From positions 62,001-126,000 of the forward strand of contig NZ_JARZHH010000025.1 of assembly GCF_029946515.1 (NCBI RefSeq): DNA of 64,000 nucleotides, given 5' to 3'. The notes under the pieces are model-generated. The model did not search any database. It had not been told where the DNA came from and saw nothing but the letters and a program-made list of their open reading frames with translations. This DNA is from Polyangium sp. 6x1. Its GTDB lineage: Bacteria; Myxococcota_A; Polyangia; Polyangiales; Polyangiaceae. Below, in pieces: positions 16,227 through 23,296 of this stretch. A program made the position numbers and the translations under genes. Each line of letters opens with the position of its first letter. The stretch's first letter is position 1.

Positions 16227-16693
16227 CGTCGGGGCGCCCAGGCGGCGCCCTCGTACGTGAGCACCGAGAGCGGGTACGAGGGGGCGCCGGCGGCGACCGC
16301 ATTCAGGATCTCGCGCGCCTCCTCCCCGCGCAGGGGCAAACCCTGCAGTTCGTCGAGCTTCACCCAGCGGGCGCCGAGGGAGTGCTCGTCGGGCTCGCTC
16401 TTCGGGGTCGGGTCGCCGTCGGGTCGCGCCAGGAAAAACACGCGGCAGCGCGCCGTGCCGCTCGGGTGCGGCGAGTGCTCGACGCGCAGGACGCCCTGGA
16501 TCGCCGCGCGCACGCCGGCCTCTTCGAGCGTCTCGCGCACCGCGGCGTCGACGATCCGCTCACCCGGCTCGACGCGCCCGCCGGGCAGGTACCACGTTTG
16601 CCCGTGCCCGCGCTCGTGCACGAGCAGGTACTCGTCACCACGCCGCACGACGACCATCGCGAAGAACCAGGTAGGGATGGGCCTGCGGGACAC
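16220..16693 (-). CDS. Nudix hydrolase
   Basis: The 157-residue protein contains a complete Nudix box at about residues 38-60: GGRVEPGERIVDAAVRETL followed by EEAGV, matching Gx5Ex7REUxEExGU. The magnesium-binding glutamates are present. The substrate, a nucleoside diphosphate linked to another group, cannot be read from the box. The start is GTG 16693, the first usable codon before the SRRPIPTWFFAMVVV strand. The gene is monocistronic and convergent with the HEAT-like lipoprotein. Confidence 0.88.
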   Translation of the reverse strand: MSRRPIPTWFFAMVVVRRGDEYLLVHERGHGQTWYLPGGRVEPGERIVDAAVRETLEEAGVRAAIQGVLRVEHSPHPSGTARCRVFFLARPDGDPTPKSEPDEHSLGARWVKLDELQGLPLRGEEAREILNAVAAGAPSYPLSVLTYEGAAWAPRRQ

Positions 16694-17020
16694 CCGTGCA
16701 GGATACCCGGCGCTCGCCGGGAGGGGAAGGCTTCGATGGGCAGGCCAAACAGCACCCCGATGGTTGGGACGACAACCTCACATGCTCGTGATCCGGGTAT
16801 CCACGACCACGACGTCGAGGACGGCGCAGCCATTTCCGCAAATGTGCTGCAAAGACAAACATCGCGTGATGGCGCGGTAGATGTGCCGCGAAAAAAGCCA
16901 TTACGCACCATTCGCGGGCGCCGCTGCAATCGGCAGCGGTCGCTCGCTCCGCCCCCTCGCGCCAGGCTCGACCCGCCGCCCCGTCCCCGGTGCGCTCTCC
17001 GGTCATCGGTCCGGGGGTTC
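16694..17020. other. Intergenic region upstream of the cysteine operon
   Basis: This stretch of about 330 bases separates the Nudix gene from the Rrf2 promoter. The first half has visibly lower G+C than its surroundings, and no protein-like reading frame, RNA gene or clear repeat is seen. It may hold regulatory sites for the divergent genes. Confidence 0.4.
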
Positions 17021-17049
17021 TTGACTTTTCCGATGCAACAACCTAGACC
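17021..17049 (+). promoter_or_regulatory. Sigma-70-like promoter of the cysteine operon
   Basis: TTGACT at 17021-17026 and TAGACC at 17044-17049 are separated by 17 bases, the optimal spacing for a housekeeping promoter. The -35 box is near perfect, the -10 is weak. The predicted transcription start is at about 17056-17057, exactly at the GTG of the Rrf2 gene, implying a leaderless message. The weak -10 fits a regulated promoter. Confidence 0.5.
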
Positions 17050-17056
17050 AGGCCCC

Positions 17057-17515
17057 GTGAAGCTGTCCAACAAAGGCCGCTACGGGGTGCGCGCGTTGTT
17101 CGACATCGCCTTCCACAACGATGGCGGCCCCACGCAGATCCGCGAGATCGCCGGGCGCGAGATGATCCCCGCGCGGTTCCTGGAGCAGATCTTCCAGGAC
17201 CTGAAGAAGGCCGGCATCCTCGGCGCGAAACGCGGGCCCCGCGGCGGCTACCACCTCGCGAGGCCCGCCTCCGAGATCACCATCGGCGACGTCTTCCGCG
17301 CGCTCGAAGGCCCGATCGTCGTGTGCTCCGCCGAGGACGAAGGCGCGCCCGGCGCCGAGCGCAGCGGCCCGGACGCGACCGCGGCCGCCTTCAAGGACCT
17401 CGGGGTCGCCATCGAAAAAGCCTTCGACGACATCTCGATCGCCGACATCGTGAAGCGCGGCGAGGCCCTCGGGCTCCGCCGCGGCAGCACCGACCGGGTC
17501 GACTACGTCATCTAG
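17057..17515 (+). CDS. Rrf2-family transcriptional regulator, CymR-like
   Basis: The 152-residue protein starts VKLSNKGRYGVRALFDIAF, the hallmark of Rrf2 regulators, with a winged helix ending in GILGAKRGPRGGYHLARP and the dimerisation helix near the C-terminus. Only one cysteine is present in the region where IscR holds a three-cysteine cluster site, so an Fe-S cluster is unlikely. That fits CymR, the cysteine-metabolism regulator that senses sulfur status through CysK. It is the first gene of the operon containing cysK, supporting this role. GTG 17057 is preferred over ATG 17033, since family members begin MKLS and the promoter would overlap the upstream codon. Confidence 0.85.
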   Translation: MKLSNKGRYGVRALFDIAFHNDGGPTQIREIAGREMIPARFLEQIFQDLKKAGILGAKRGPRGGYHLARPASEITIGDVFRALEGPIVVCSAEDEGAPGAERSGPDATAAAFKDLGVAIEKAFDDISIADIVKRGEALGLRRGSTDRVDYVI

Positions 17516-17522
17516 GAGCGTG

Positions 17523-18488
17523 ATGCACGAGCCCGGACAAAAGCCTGCATTGCCCTCGCATCCGCGCGTCGTCGGCTCGGTGCTCGACCTCGTCGGCGAC
17601 ACGCCGCTCTTCGAGATCCGGCGGCTCGCTACAGACGCGCCGCGCGGCCGCGTCTTCGCGAAAGCCGAGCAGCAGAACCCGGGCGGATCGGTGAAGGATC
17701 GCATCTGCCTCGCGATGATCGAGGCCGCCGAGGGGAGTGGCGCGCTCGGGCCGGGCGGCGTCGTCGTCGAGCCGACGAGCGGCAACACGGGGATCGGGCT
17801 CGCGCTCGTCTGCGCGGCGAAGGGGTATCGCTGCGTGCTCACGATGCCCGCGAGCATGAGCCTCGAGCGCAGGCAGCTCCTCGAAGCGTACGGCGCCGAG
17901 GTGATCCTCACCGAGGCCGAAGCGCAGATGGAAGGCGCCATCGAGAAGGCGCGCGAGATCGTCCGGACGACGAAGGGCGCGTTCATGCCGGGGCAATTCG
18001 ACAACCCCGAGAACCCGCGCATCCATGCCGAAGGCACGGCCCGCGAGATCCTGCACGCGATGGCGAACGAGCCGATCCACGCGTTCGTCGCGGGCGTCGG
18101 CACGGGCGGCACCGTGAGCGGCGTCGGCGAGGTGCTCCGCCGCAAAGCCCCGCGCCCGCGGATCGTCGCGGTCGAGCCCGAGGCCTGCGCCACGATCTCG
18201 CGCGGCGAGCGCGGACCCACGAAGATCCAGGGCCTCGCGCCGGGGTTCGTCCCGAAGAACTATCTGCCCGAGCACGTCGACGAGGTGCGCACCGTGAGTG
18301 ATCGCGCGGCGTACGAGACGAAGGTCGCGCTCGCCCGCGAGGAGGGGCTTCTCGTGGGGATCAGCGCGGGCGCGGCCGTCCGGGTCGCGCTCGACGTCGC
18401 GCGCGAGCTCGGCCCCGGCGCCAACGTGGTCACGGTGCTCTGTGACACGGGAGAGCGCTATTTCAGCCTCGACGAGTACTTCAAGTAG
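17523..18488 (+). CDS. cysK: Cysteine synthase (O-acetylserine sulfhydrylase), CysK type
   Basis: This PLP enzyme of 321 residues carries the Schiff-base lysine in NPGGSVKDR (about residue 56), the substrate loop TSGNTGIGLA (about 85), the phosphate-binding GVGTGGTVSGVGE (about 195) and the C-terminal GLLVGISAGAAV. It converts O-acetylserine and sulfide to cysteine. GGAG is 4 bases before ATG 17523, favouring that codon over GTG 17520. It follows the Rrf2 stop directly; CymR-type regulators bind CysK, so the adjacency may be functional. Confidence 0.92.
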   Translation: MHEPGQKPALPSHPRVVGSVLDLVGDTPLFEIRRLATDAPRGRVFAKAEQQNPGGSVKDRICLAMIEAAEGSGALGPGGVVVEPTSGNTGIGLALVCAAKGYRCVLTMPASMSLERRQLLEAYGAEVILTEAEAQMEGAIEKAREIVRTTKGAFMPGQFDNPENPRIHAEGTAREILHAMANEPIHAFVAGVGTGGTVSGVGEVLRRKAPRPRIVAVEPEACATISRGERGPTKIQGLAPGFVPKNYLPEHVDEVRTVSDRAAYETKVALAREEGLLVGISAGAAVRVALDVARELGPGANVVTVLCDTGERYFSLDEYFK

Positions 18489-18521
18489 CAGCGAGACCAG
18501 ACGCACCACGGAGAGATCAAC

Positions 18522-18800
18522 ATGCCTGTCGTTCGTATCCCCACCCCCCTGCGCACGCTGACCGGAAGCAAAGACGAGGTCGAGGCGACGGGCGCGACCG
18601 TCGGTGAGCTCATCGAGGACCTCGAGAAGCGCCACCCGGGCATCCGCGATCGGCTTCTCGACGAGAAGGGCGTCCGCCGCTTCGTGAACATCTTCGTCGG
18701 CGACGAGGACATCCGCTTCCTCGACGGCCTGAAGACGGAGCTCAAGGCGACGGATCAGATCTCGATCGTGCCCGCCATCGCGGGCGGCAGCGATCGCTAG
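18522..18800 (+). CDS. cysO: Ubiquitin-like sulfur-carrier protein (CysO/MoaD/ThiS family)
   Basis: The 92-residue beta-grasp protein matches MoaD/ThiS/CysO: VVRIPTPLRTLTG strand, an EVEATGATVGELIEDLEKR helix, a VNIFVGDEDIRFL strand and the C-terminal ISIVPAIAGG. The terminal Gly-Gly is normally exposed and carries a thiocarboxylate that donates sulfur. Here three further residues (Ser-Asp-Arg) follow Gly-Gly before the TAG, so processing is required first. GGAGAG precedes the ATG. It sits between two cysteine synthases and just upstream of a JAMM protease, as in the mycobacterial cysO-cysM-mec pathway. No E1-like activating enzyme is in the window. Confidence 0.85.
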   Translation: MPVVRIPTPLRTLTGSKDEVEATGATVGELIEDLEKRHPGIRDRLLDEKGVRRFVNIFVGDEDIRFLDGLKTELKATDQISIVPAIAGGSDR

Positions 18801-18801
18801 G

Positions 18802-19752
18802 ATGCGCTCCACGCTCGTGCGGTCGCGCCGCCTCGGCTCGGTGACCGAGGCCGTCGGCAACACGCCGCTCGTCCGGCTGGATCGCGTGGCCCGGGAGGCG
18901 CCGAGCGTCGAGGTGTACGCGAAGCTCGAGTTCGCGAACCCCGGCGGCTCGGTGAAGGACCGGGCCGCGCTCCGGATGATGACGAAGGCGATCGAGGAGG
19001 GGAAGCTCGGCGCGGGCAAGATCCTCATCGACTCGACGAGCGGCAACACGGGCGTCGCGTACTCGATCTTCGGCGCCGCGCTCGGCGTGCCCGTGCGCCT
19101 CGTCATGCCCTCGAACGTGAGCAAGGCGCGCAAGGACATCGCGCGCGCCTTCGGCACCGAGATCATCTTCAGCGATCCGATGGAGGGCTCGGACGGAGCG
19201 ATCCGGCACGTGCGCGAGATCGTCGCGAAGGACCCGGAGACCTACTTCTACCCGGATCAATACTCGAACCCGAACAACCCGCTCGCGCACTACCACGGCA
19301 CGGCCGTGGAGATCCTCGACGCGCTCGGCGATCGCCTCACGCACTTCGTCGCAGGGATCGGCACGAGCGGGACCATCGTGGGCACGTCACGCAGGTTGAA
19401 GGAGCACACCCGCCCGATCCGCTGCGTCGCCGTCGAGCCCACGGAGCCCTTGCACGGGCTCGAAGGGCTCAAGCACCTGCCGAGCTCGCTCGTGCCGGCG
19501 ATCCACGACTTCGGCGCCTACGACGAGACGCTCCGCGTGACCACGGAGGACGGCTGGGACATGGCCGACAGGCTCGCGCGCGAGGAGGCGCTGCACGTCG
19601 GGCATTCGAGCGGGGCGAACGTGTTCGCGGCCGTGGAGATCGCCAAGAAGCTGCACCAAACGCAAGGCGGCGGGTGCGTCGTCGCGATCGTGTGTGATCG
19701 CGGCGATCGGTACTTCGCGCCGATGAAATGGGAGAAGCGTTATCTATGGTGA
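18802..19752 (+). CDS. cysM: Cysteine synthase, CysM type (sulfur-carrier-dependent)
   Basis: A second PLP cysteine synthase of 316 residues, with NPGGSVKDR (about 50), STSGNTGVAYS (about 77), GIGTSGTIVGTSRRL (about 180) and a C-terminal REEALHVGHSSGAN. Its C-terminus ends with the extension FAPMKWEKRYLW, which recalls the flexible tail that closes over the active site in mycobacterial CysM. That enzyme uses O-phosphoserine and a protein thiocarboxylate instead of sulfide. The start is one base after the carrier stop and the end overlaps the JAMM gene, so translation of the three is coupled. Confidence 0.88.
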   Translation: MRSTLVRSRRLGSVTEAVGNTPLVRLDRVAREAPSVEVYAKLEFANPGGSVKDRAALRMMTKAIEEGKLGAGKILIDSTSGNTGVAYSIFGAALGVPVRLVMPSNVSKARKDIARAFGTEIIFSDPMEGSDGAIRHVREIVAKDPETYFYPDQYSNPNNPLAHYHGTAVEILDALGDRLTHFVAGIGTSGTIVGTSRRLKEHTRPIRCVAVEPTEPLHGLEGLKHLPSSLVPAIHDFGAYDETLRVTTEDGWDMADRLAREEALHVGHSSGANVFAAVEIAKKLHQTQGGGCVVAIVCDRGDRYFAPMKWEKRYLW

Positions 19753-20294
19753 CGGATCACCCGTGGACGCGCGGCAACCTCACGATCACGCGCGCCGCGC
19801 TCGACATCGTGGAGAAGGACGCGCTCCGGGGCTACGCGGCCGACGAGGAGGCGTGCGGGTATTTGCGCGGCCCCGCGGAAAGCCCGCTCCTCTGCGACGA
19901 GGCCCTGCCCATGCAGAACGTCGCGAACAAGCTGCATGCGATCGATCCGGAGCGGTACTTCCGCACGGCGCGCACGTACTTCTCGTTCAACGAAAAGAAG
20001 TTCGACGACGCGGTCCGCGCCGCGGCGCGTGAGGGCCGCCCCGTGAAGATCCTCTACCATTCGCACCTCGATGCGGGCGCGTACTTCAGCCCCACGGACG
20101 CGGCCGTGATGAGCATGGGCGAGCCGCCCGCGCACGAAGGCGGCGACATCACGATGGGCCCGGGCCCGGCCTGGCCGATCGCGTTCCTCGTGACGAGCGT
20201 GCGCGGCGGCGTCGTCGAGGAACACCGGCTCTTCGTGTGGGACGCGGAGGCGCGATCGTTTGTGGATCAAGCGATCACGGTCCTCGATGCGTAG
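19746..20294 (+). CDS. mec: JAMM/Mov34 metalloprotease, Mec-like
   Basis: The protein (182 residues) has a complete JAMM motif HSHLDAGAYFSPTD (His-x-His, seven residues, Ser-x-x-Asp) at about 105-118 and an upstream Glu in ADEEACGYLRG at about 35, so the zinc site looks intact. In mycobacteria Mec hydrolyses the CysO-cysteine adduct to free cysteine. In Pseudomonas the related QbsD trims extra residues after the carrier's Gly-Gly. Both jobs may apply here because the carrier has a three-residue tail. ATG 19746 overlaps the CysM stop; ATG 19728 is an in-frame alternative. Confidence 0.87.
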   Translation: MVTDHPWTRGNLTITRAALDIVEKDALRGYAADEEACGYLRGPAESPLLCDEALPMQNVANKLHAIDPERYFRTARTYFSFNEKKFDDAVRAAAREGRPVKILYHSHLDAGAYFSPTDAAVMSMGEPPAHEGGDITMGPGPAWPIAFLVTSVRGGVVEEHRLFVWDAEARSFVDQAITVLDA

Positions 20295-20300
20295 AGGCTC

Positions 20301-21992
20301 GTGAGCGGCTTCGTCGTCTGGTTCACGGGCCTCAGCGGCGCGGGCAAGAGCACGCTCGGCGCGCTGCTCGCGGCCGAGCTCCGCGCGCGCGGCGTGCACG
20401 TCGAGGTCCTCGACGGCGACGAGGTCCGCACGCACCTCTCGAAGGGGCTCGGTTTTTCCCGGGAGGATCGCGACACCAACGTGCGCCGCATCGGCTTCGT
20501 GGCGAAGCTCCTCGCGCGGAGCGGCGCGTGCGCGATCACCGGCGCGATCAGCCCGTTCCGCGCGATCCGCGACGAGCAACGCGCGGCCATCGGAAGGTTC
20601 GTCGAGGTGTACTGCTCGGCGTCGATCGACGCGCTCGCCGAGCGGGATCCGAAGGGCCTCTACCGCAAGGCGCTGGCGGGCGAGATCAAGGGTTTTACGG
20701 GGATCGACGATCCGTACGAGCCGCCGGCGTCGCCCGAGGTCACCGTCTCCACGGACCGCGAGAGCAAGGAAGAGAGCCTCGCGAAGATCGTCGGCAAGCT
20801 CGAGGAACTCGGGTTCGTCCCACGGCGGGCGTCGGTCCTCACGAAGACGACGGCAACCTCGCTCGTGCCTCCGCACGGGGGTGAGCTCGTGATCCGCAGG
20901 GCGCCGTTCGATGGGCGCGAGGGCGAAGAGCGCGCATGCTCGCTGCCGGTGATCGACCTCGACGCCGAGGGTGAGATCGATCTCGCGCTACTCGCCCAAG
21001 GGGCCCTCTCCCCGCTCAAGGGCTTCATGGGCTCGAAGGATTGGCTCCGGGTCGCCCGCGAGATGCGGCTCGAAAATGGCCTCCCTTGGCCCTCGCTCGT
21101 CACGCTCCCCGCGAGCGAGGAGGTGGCGCGTGCGGCGCAGGTCCGCGGGGAGGCTGCGCTCCGCACGAGGGATCGTGAGATCGTCGCAATCCTCGAGGTC
21201 AGCGACGTCTACCGCGCGGAAGACCTCGTGCGAGGGCGCGAGCTCACAGGGCCGCTCGGCGCGGACGACCCCGAGATCACGAGACAGCTTCGCCGTGGAC
21301 CTTTCCTCATCGGTGGCGAGGTGCAGGTATTCGCGCGGCCGCTCTCCCTCGCGACGCCGTTCGAGCACGCGCCGCACGCGACGCGCGCGATCTTCGCAGA
21401 ACGGGGCTACACGCGCGTCGCGGCGCTTCGGGCGCGATCGATCCCCCGCCGCGCCGAAGAGCACCTCGGGCGGCTCGCGCTCGACCTCACGGGGGCCCTC
21501 TGGATCCAGGCGCTCGGCGACGTCGAGGACCGCGACCCACGGTCGGACTTGAAACGAGGTTTGTACAACCACCTCCTCGGTTCCTTTCCGTCCGGGCGCG
21601 TGCTCCTCTCGGAGGGCTTCGAGGTGCGACGATCCGGCGCGCGCAGGGCGGTGCTCGACGCGATCATCAGCCAGAACCACGGGGCCTCTCACGCCGTGAT
21701 CACGCTTTCCGCGGAGGACGGCGGCGCGAGCGGTGCAGAGCGGGCGTTCCGCGTCTATGCTCCCGGAGAGCTCGGGGTCACACCGCTTTGCATCGAGGAA
21801 CCGTTTTACTCGACCACCGTGAACGCGATGGCGACCGAGAGGAGCGCGCCGGGGGACGCGTCCACCCGGATCACGGCGACGGATGCCGAGATCTTCGACA
21901 TGATCCGGCGCGGCGAGACGCCCCCGCCGGAGATCCTGCGCCCCGAGGTCGCGCGCGAGCTCCACGCCTGGTACGAGCGCCTGAAGGGCTGA
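20301..21992 (+). CDS. cysC: Bifunctional adenylylsulfate kinase / ATP sulfurylase-like protein (sulfurylase site degenerate)
   Basis: Residues 1-180 are a complete APS kinase: P-loop GLSGAGKST, the DGDEVR motif, ISPFRAIRDE, and KALAGEIKGFTGIDDPYEPP. Residues 190-563 follow the ATP sulfurylase fold (GALSPLKGFMGSKDW, then YRAEDLVRG). At the normal QxRNPxHxxHE site the sequence reads RARSIPRRAEEHLGR (about 375-388), so both histidines of HxxH are replaced by Arg and Glu. The GRDHAG site is SQNHGA and keeps one His. The kinase part should be active, but sulfate adenylation is doubtful. The start is GTG 20301, six bases after the JAMM stop, in one operon. Confidence 0.85.
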   Translation: MSGFVVWFTGLSGAGKSTLGALLAAELRARGVHVEVLDGDEVRTHLSKGLGFSREDRDTNVRRIGFVAKLLARSGACAITGAISPFRAIRDEQRAAIGRFVEVYCSASIDALAERDPKGLYRKALAGEIKGFTGIDDPYEPPASPEVTVSTDRESKEESLAKIVGKLEELGFVPRRASVLTKTTATSLVPPHGGELVIRRAPFDGREGEERACSLPVIDLDAEGEIDLALLAQGALSPLKGFMGSKDWLRVAREMRLENGLPWPSLVTLPASEEVARAAQVRGEAALRTRDREIVAILEVSDVYRAEDLVRGRELTGPLGADDPEITRQLRRGPFLIGGEVQVFARPLSLATPFEHAPHATRAIFAERGYTRVAALRARSIPRRAEEHLGRLALDLTGALWIQALGDVEDRDPRSDLKRGLYNHLLGSFPSGRVLLSEGFEVRRSGARRAVLDAIISQNHGASHAVITLSAEDGGASGAERAFRVYAPGELGVTPLCIEEPFYSTTVNAMATERSAPGDASTRITATDAEIFDMIRRGETPPPEILRPEVARELHAWYERLKG

Positions 21993-23296
21993 TCGCAGCC
22001 CTCGCGGCGTTCGTCGCAGCGACGTTCGTATCGACGAACGCGAGCGCCGATCTCGCCGAGGACGCCGAACGCCTCGCGAGCACCTGGAAATCCCGCGGCG
22101 CCGAGACCACGCGCCTCTCACCGATCTTCCTCGAACACGGCCGAGACACGCGCGTCAAGGTCTCCAAGGAGCGCCCCGAGGACGAGGTCCCCGGATGCAC
22201 GACGGTCGTCCTGCTCGGCGCGCCGAGCGCGGATTTCGCCGTCCTCACGGCCTCCGAGGCCGACATGCCAGCGCTGCCGCCAGGCCTGCTCCCGCAAGGC
22301 CATCCCGTGCTCGACACGGAGGATCGCGGCACGAAGAGCTCGCTCGGCGCCGTGTCGCTCGTTCGATGCGGCCCCCGCCGCGCCGATCTCGCTTCGCTCG
22401 TCGTCTCGATGCGCTCGCCCCGCGGCGCGATCGAGATCCTCGTCTCACGCTCGCCCGCGCCGCTCGGCGATCTGCGCGAAGCGCTCCCCGAGCGCGCGTT
22501 TGGCCTCGTCGCGCCGCGCGGCAACCCGGGGAGGCCCATCGAGCCGGGGCCACTCGCCGAGCGCGCGGTCCGCGCCGAGGAGCGAGCGCACGCCGAAGGC
22601 GCGGAGCGGGTCACGCGCACGCCCACGGTCGCCTCGCCCGAAGGCGCGGGCGAATACCAGCTCCGCCTCGGCGACGGCTGCCATCGCGTGCAGATCATGG
22701 CCGCCGTCCCGTCGACCTTCCCGCATCGCGCGACCGACGTCGACGCCGAGGCGCGCGACGACGCGGGACGCACGCTCGCGCGCGATCGCAGCGAGGCCGC
22801 GGACGCGCGGCTCGACTTCTGCCTCGGCGAGGCGACACGCGTCACCGTGCCCTACGCGGGCGCCGCGGGCATGGTGCCGGTGATCGCGACGGACGCCGTG
22901 TGGCCGATTCCACGCGCGATCCCGAACCACTGGGGCGCGCGCACGCGCGCCGGCTTCGCGTACGCGCTTCGCAGGCGAAACGCGCCCGAGCCGACGACGG
23001 CGCCCGTCTTCGAATCGCTCGGCGTCGCGGGCCCGACGATGGTGCCGATCACGCTCGAGCCGGGCCGCTGTTACCTCGCGGCCGTCGCCGTCGCGCGCGG
23101 CGAATCGCGCGGCCTCCGGCTCGCGGCGACCGTCGGCGACAGGTACATGCGCGACGAGGTGGTCGATCGTCCCGAGGGCGCCGCGCTCGCGTTCTGCGCC
23201 GAGAGCGAGGAACTGGCGCGGATCGACGTCGAGGCGCGCGGCTCGGGTGTCTGGTGGACGTTCGCGCTCTTCGCGCTCGGTGGAGGGGAACCTTGA
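21989..23296 (+). CDS. Secreted hypothetical protein, start codon unclear
   Basis: The frame carries a signal peptide (LIAALAAFVAATFVSTNASA, cleavage after ASA) and about 400 residues of beta-rich extracellular protein with spaced cysteines (PGCTTVVLLG, GDGCHRVQIMA, RLDFCLGEA, ALAFCAESE). The signal begins at the sulfurylase stop, yet no ATG, GTG or TTG lies in frame between TTG 21788, deep inside the sulfurylase gene, and ATG 22264, which would remove the signal. CTG 21989 or ATC 21992 may be the real start. The end overlaps the next gene (TGATG). It resembles that next gene in the spacing of its cysteines and may be a paralogue. Confidence 0.65.
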   Translation: MIAALAAFVAATFVSTNASADLAEDAERLASTWKSRGAETTRLSPIFLEHGRDTRVKVSKERPEDEVPGCTTVVLLGAPSADFAVLTASEADMPALPPGLLPQGHPVLDTEDRGTKSSLGAVSLVRCGPRRADLASLVVSMRSPRGAIEILVSRSPAPLGDLREALPERAFGLVAPRGNPGRPIEPGPLAERAVRAEERAHAEGAERVTRTPTVASPEGAGEYQLRLGDGCHRVQIMAAVPSTFPHRATDVDAEARDDAGRTLARDRSEAADARLDFCLGEATRVTVPYAGAAGMVPVIATDAVWPIPRAIPNHWGARTRAGFAYALRRRNAPEPTTAPVFESLGVAGPTMVPITLEPGRCYLAAVAVARGESRGLRLAATVGDRYMRDEVVDRPEGAALAFCAESEELARIDVEARGSGVWWTFALFALGGGEP

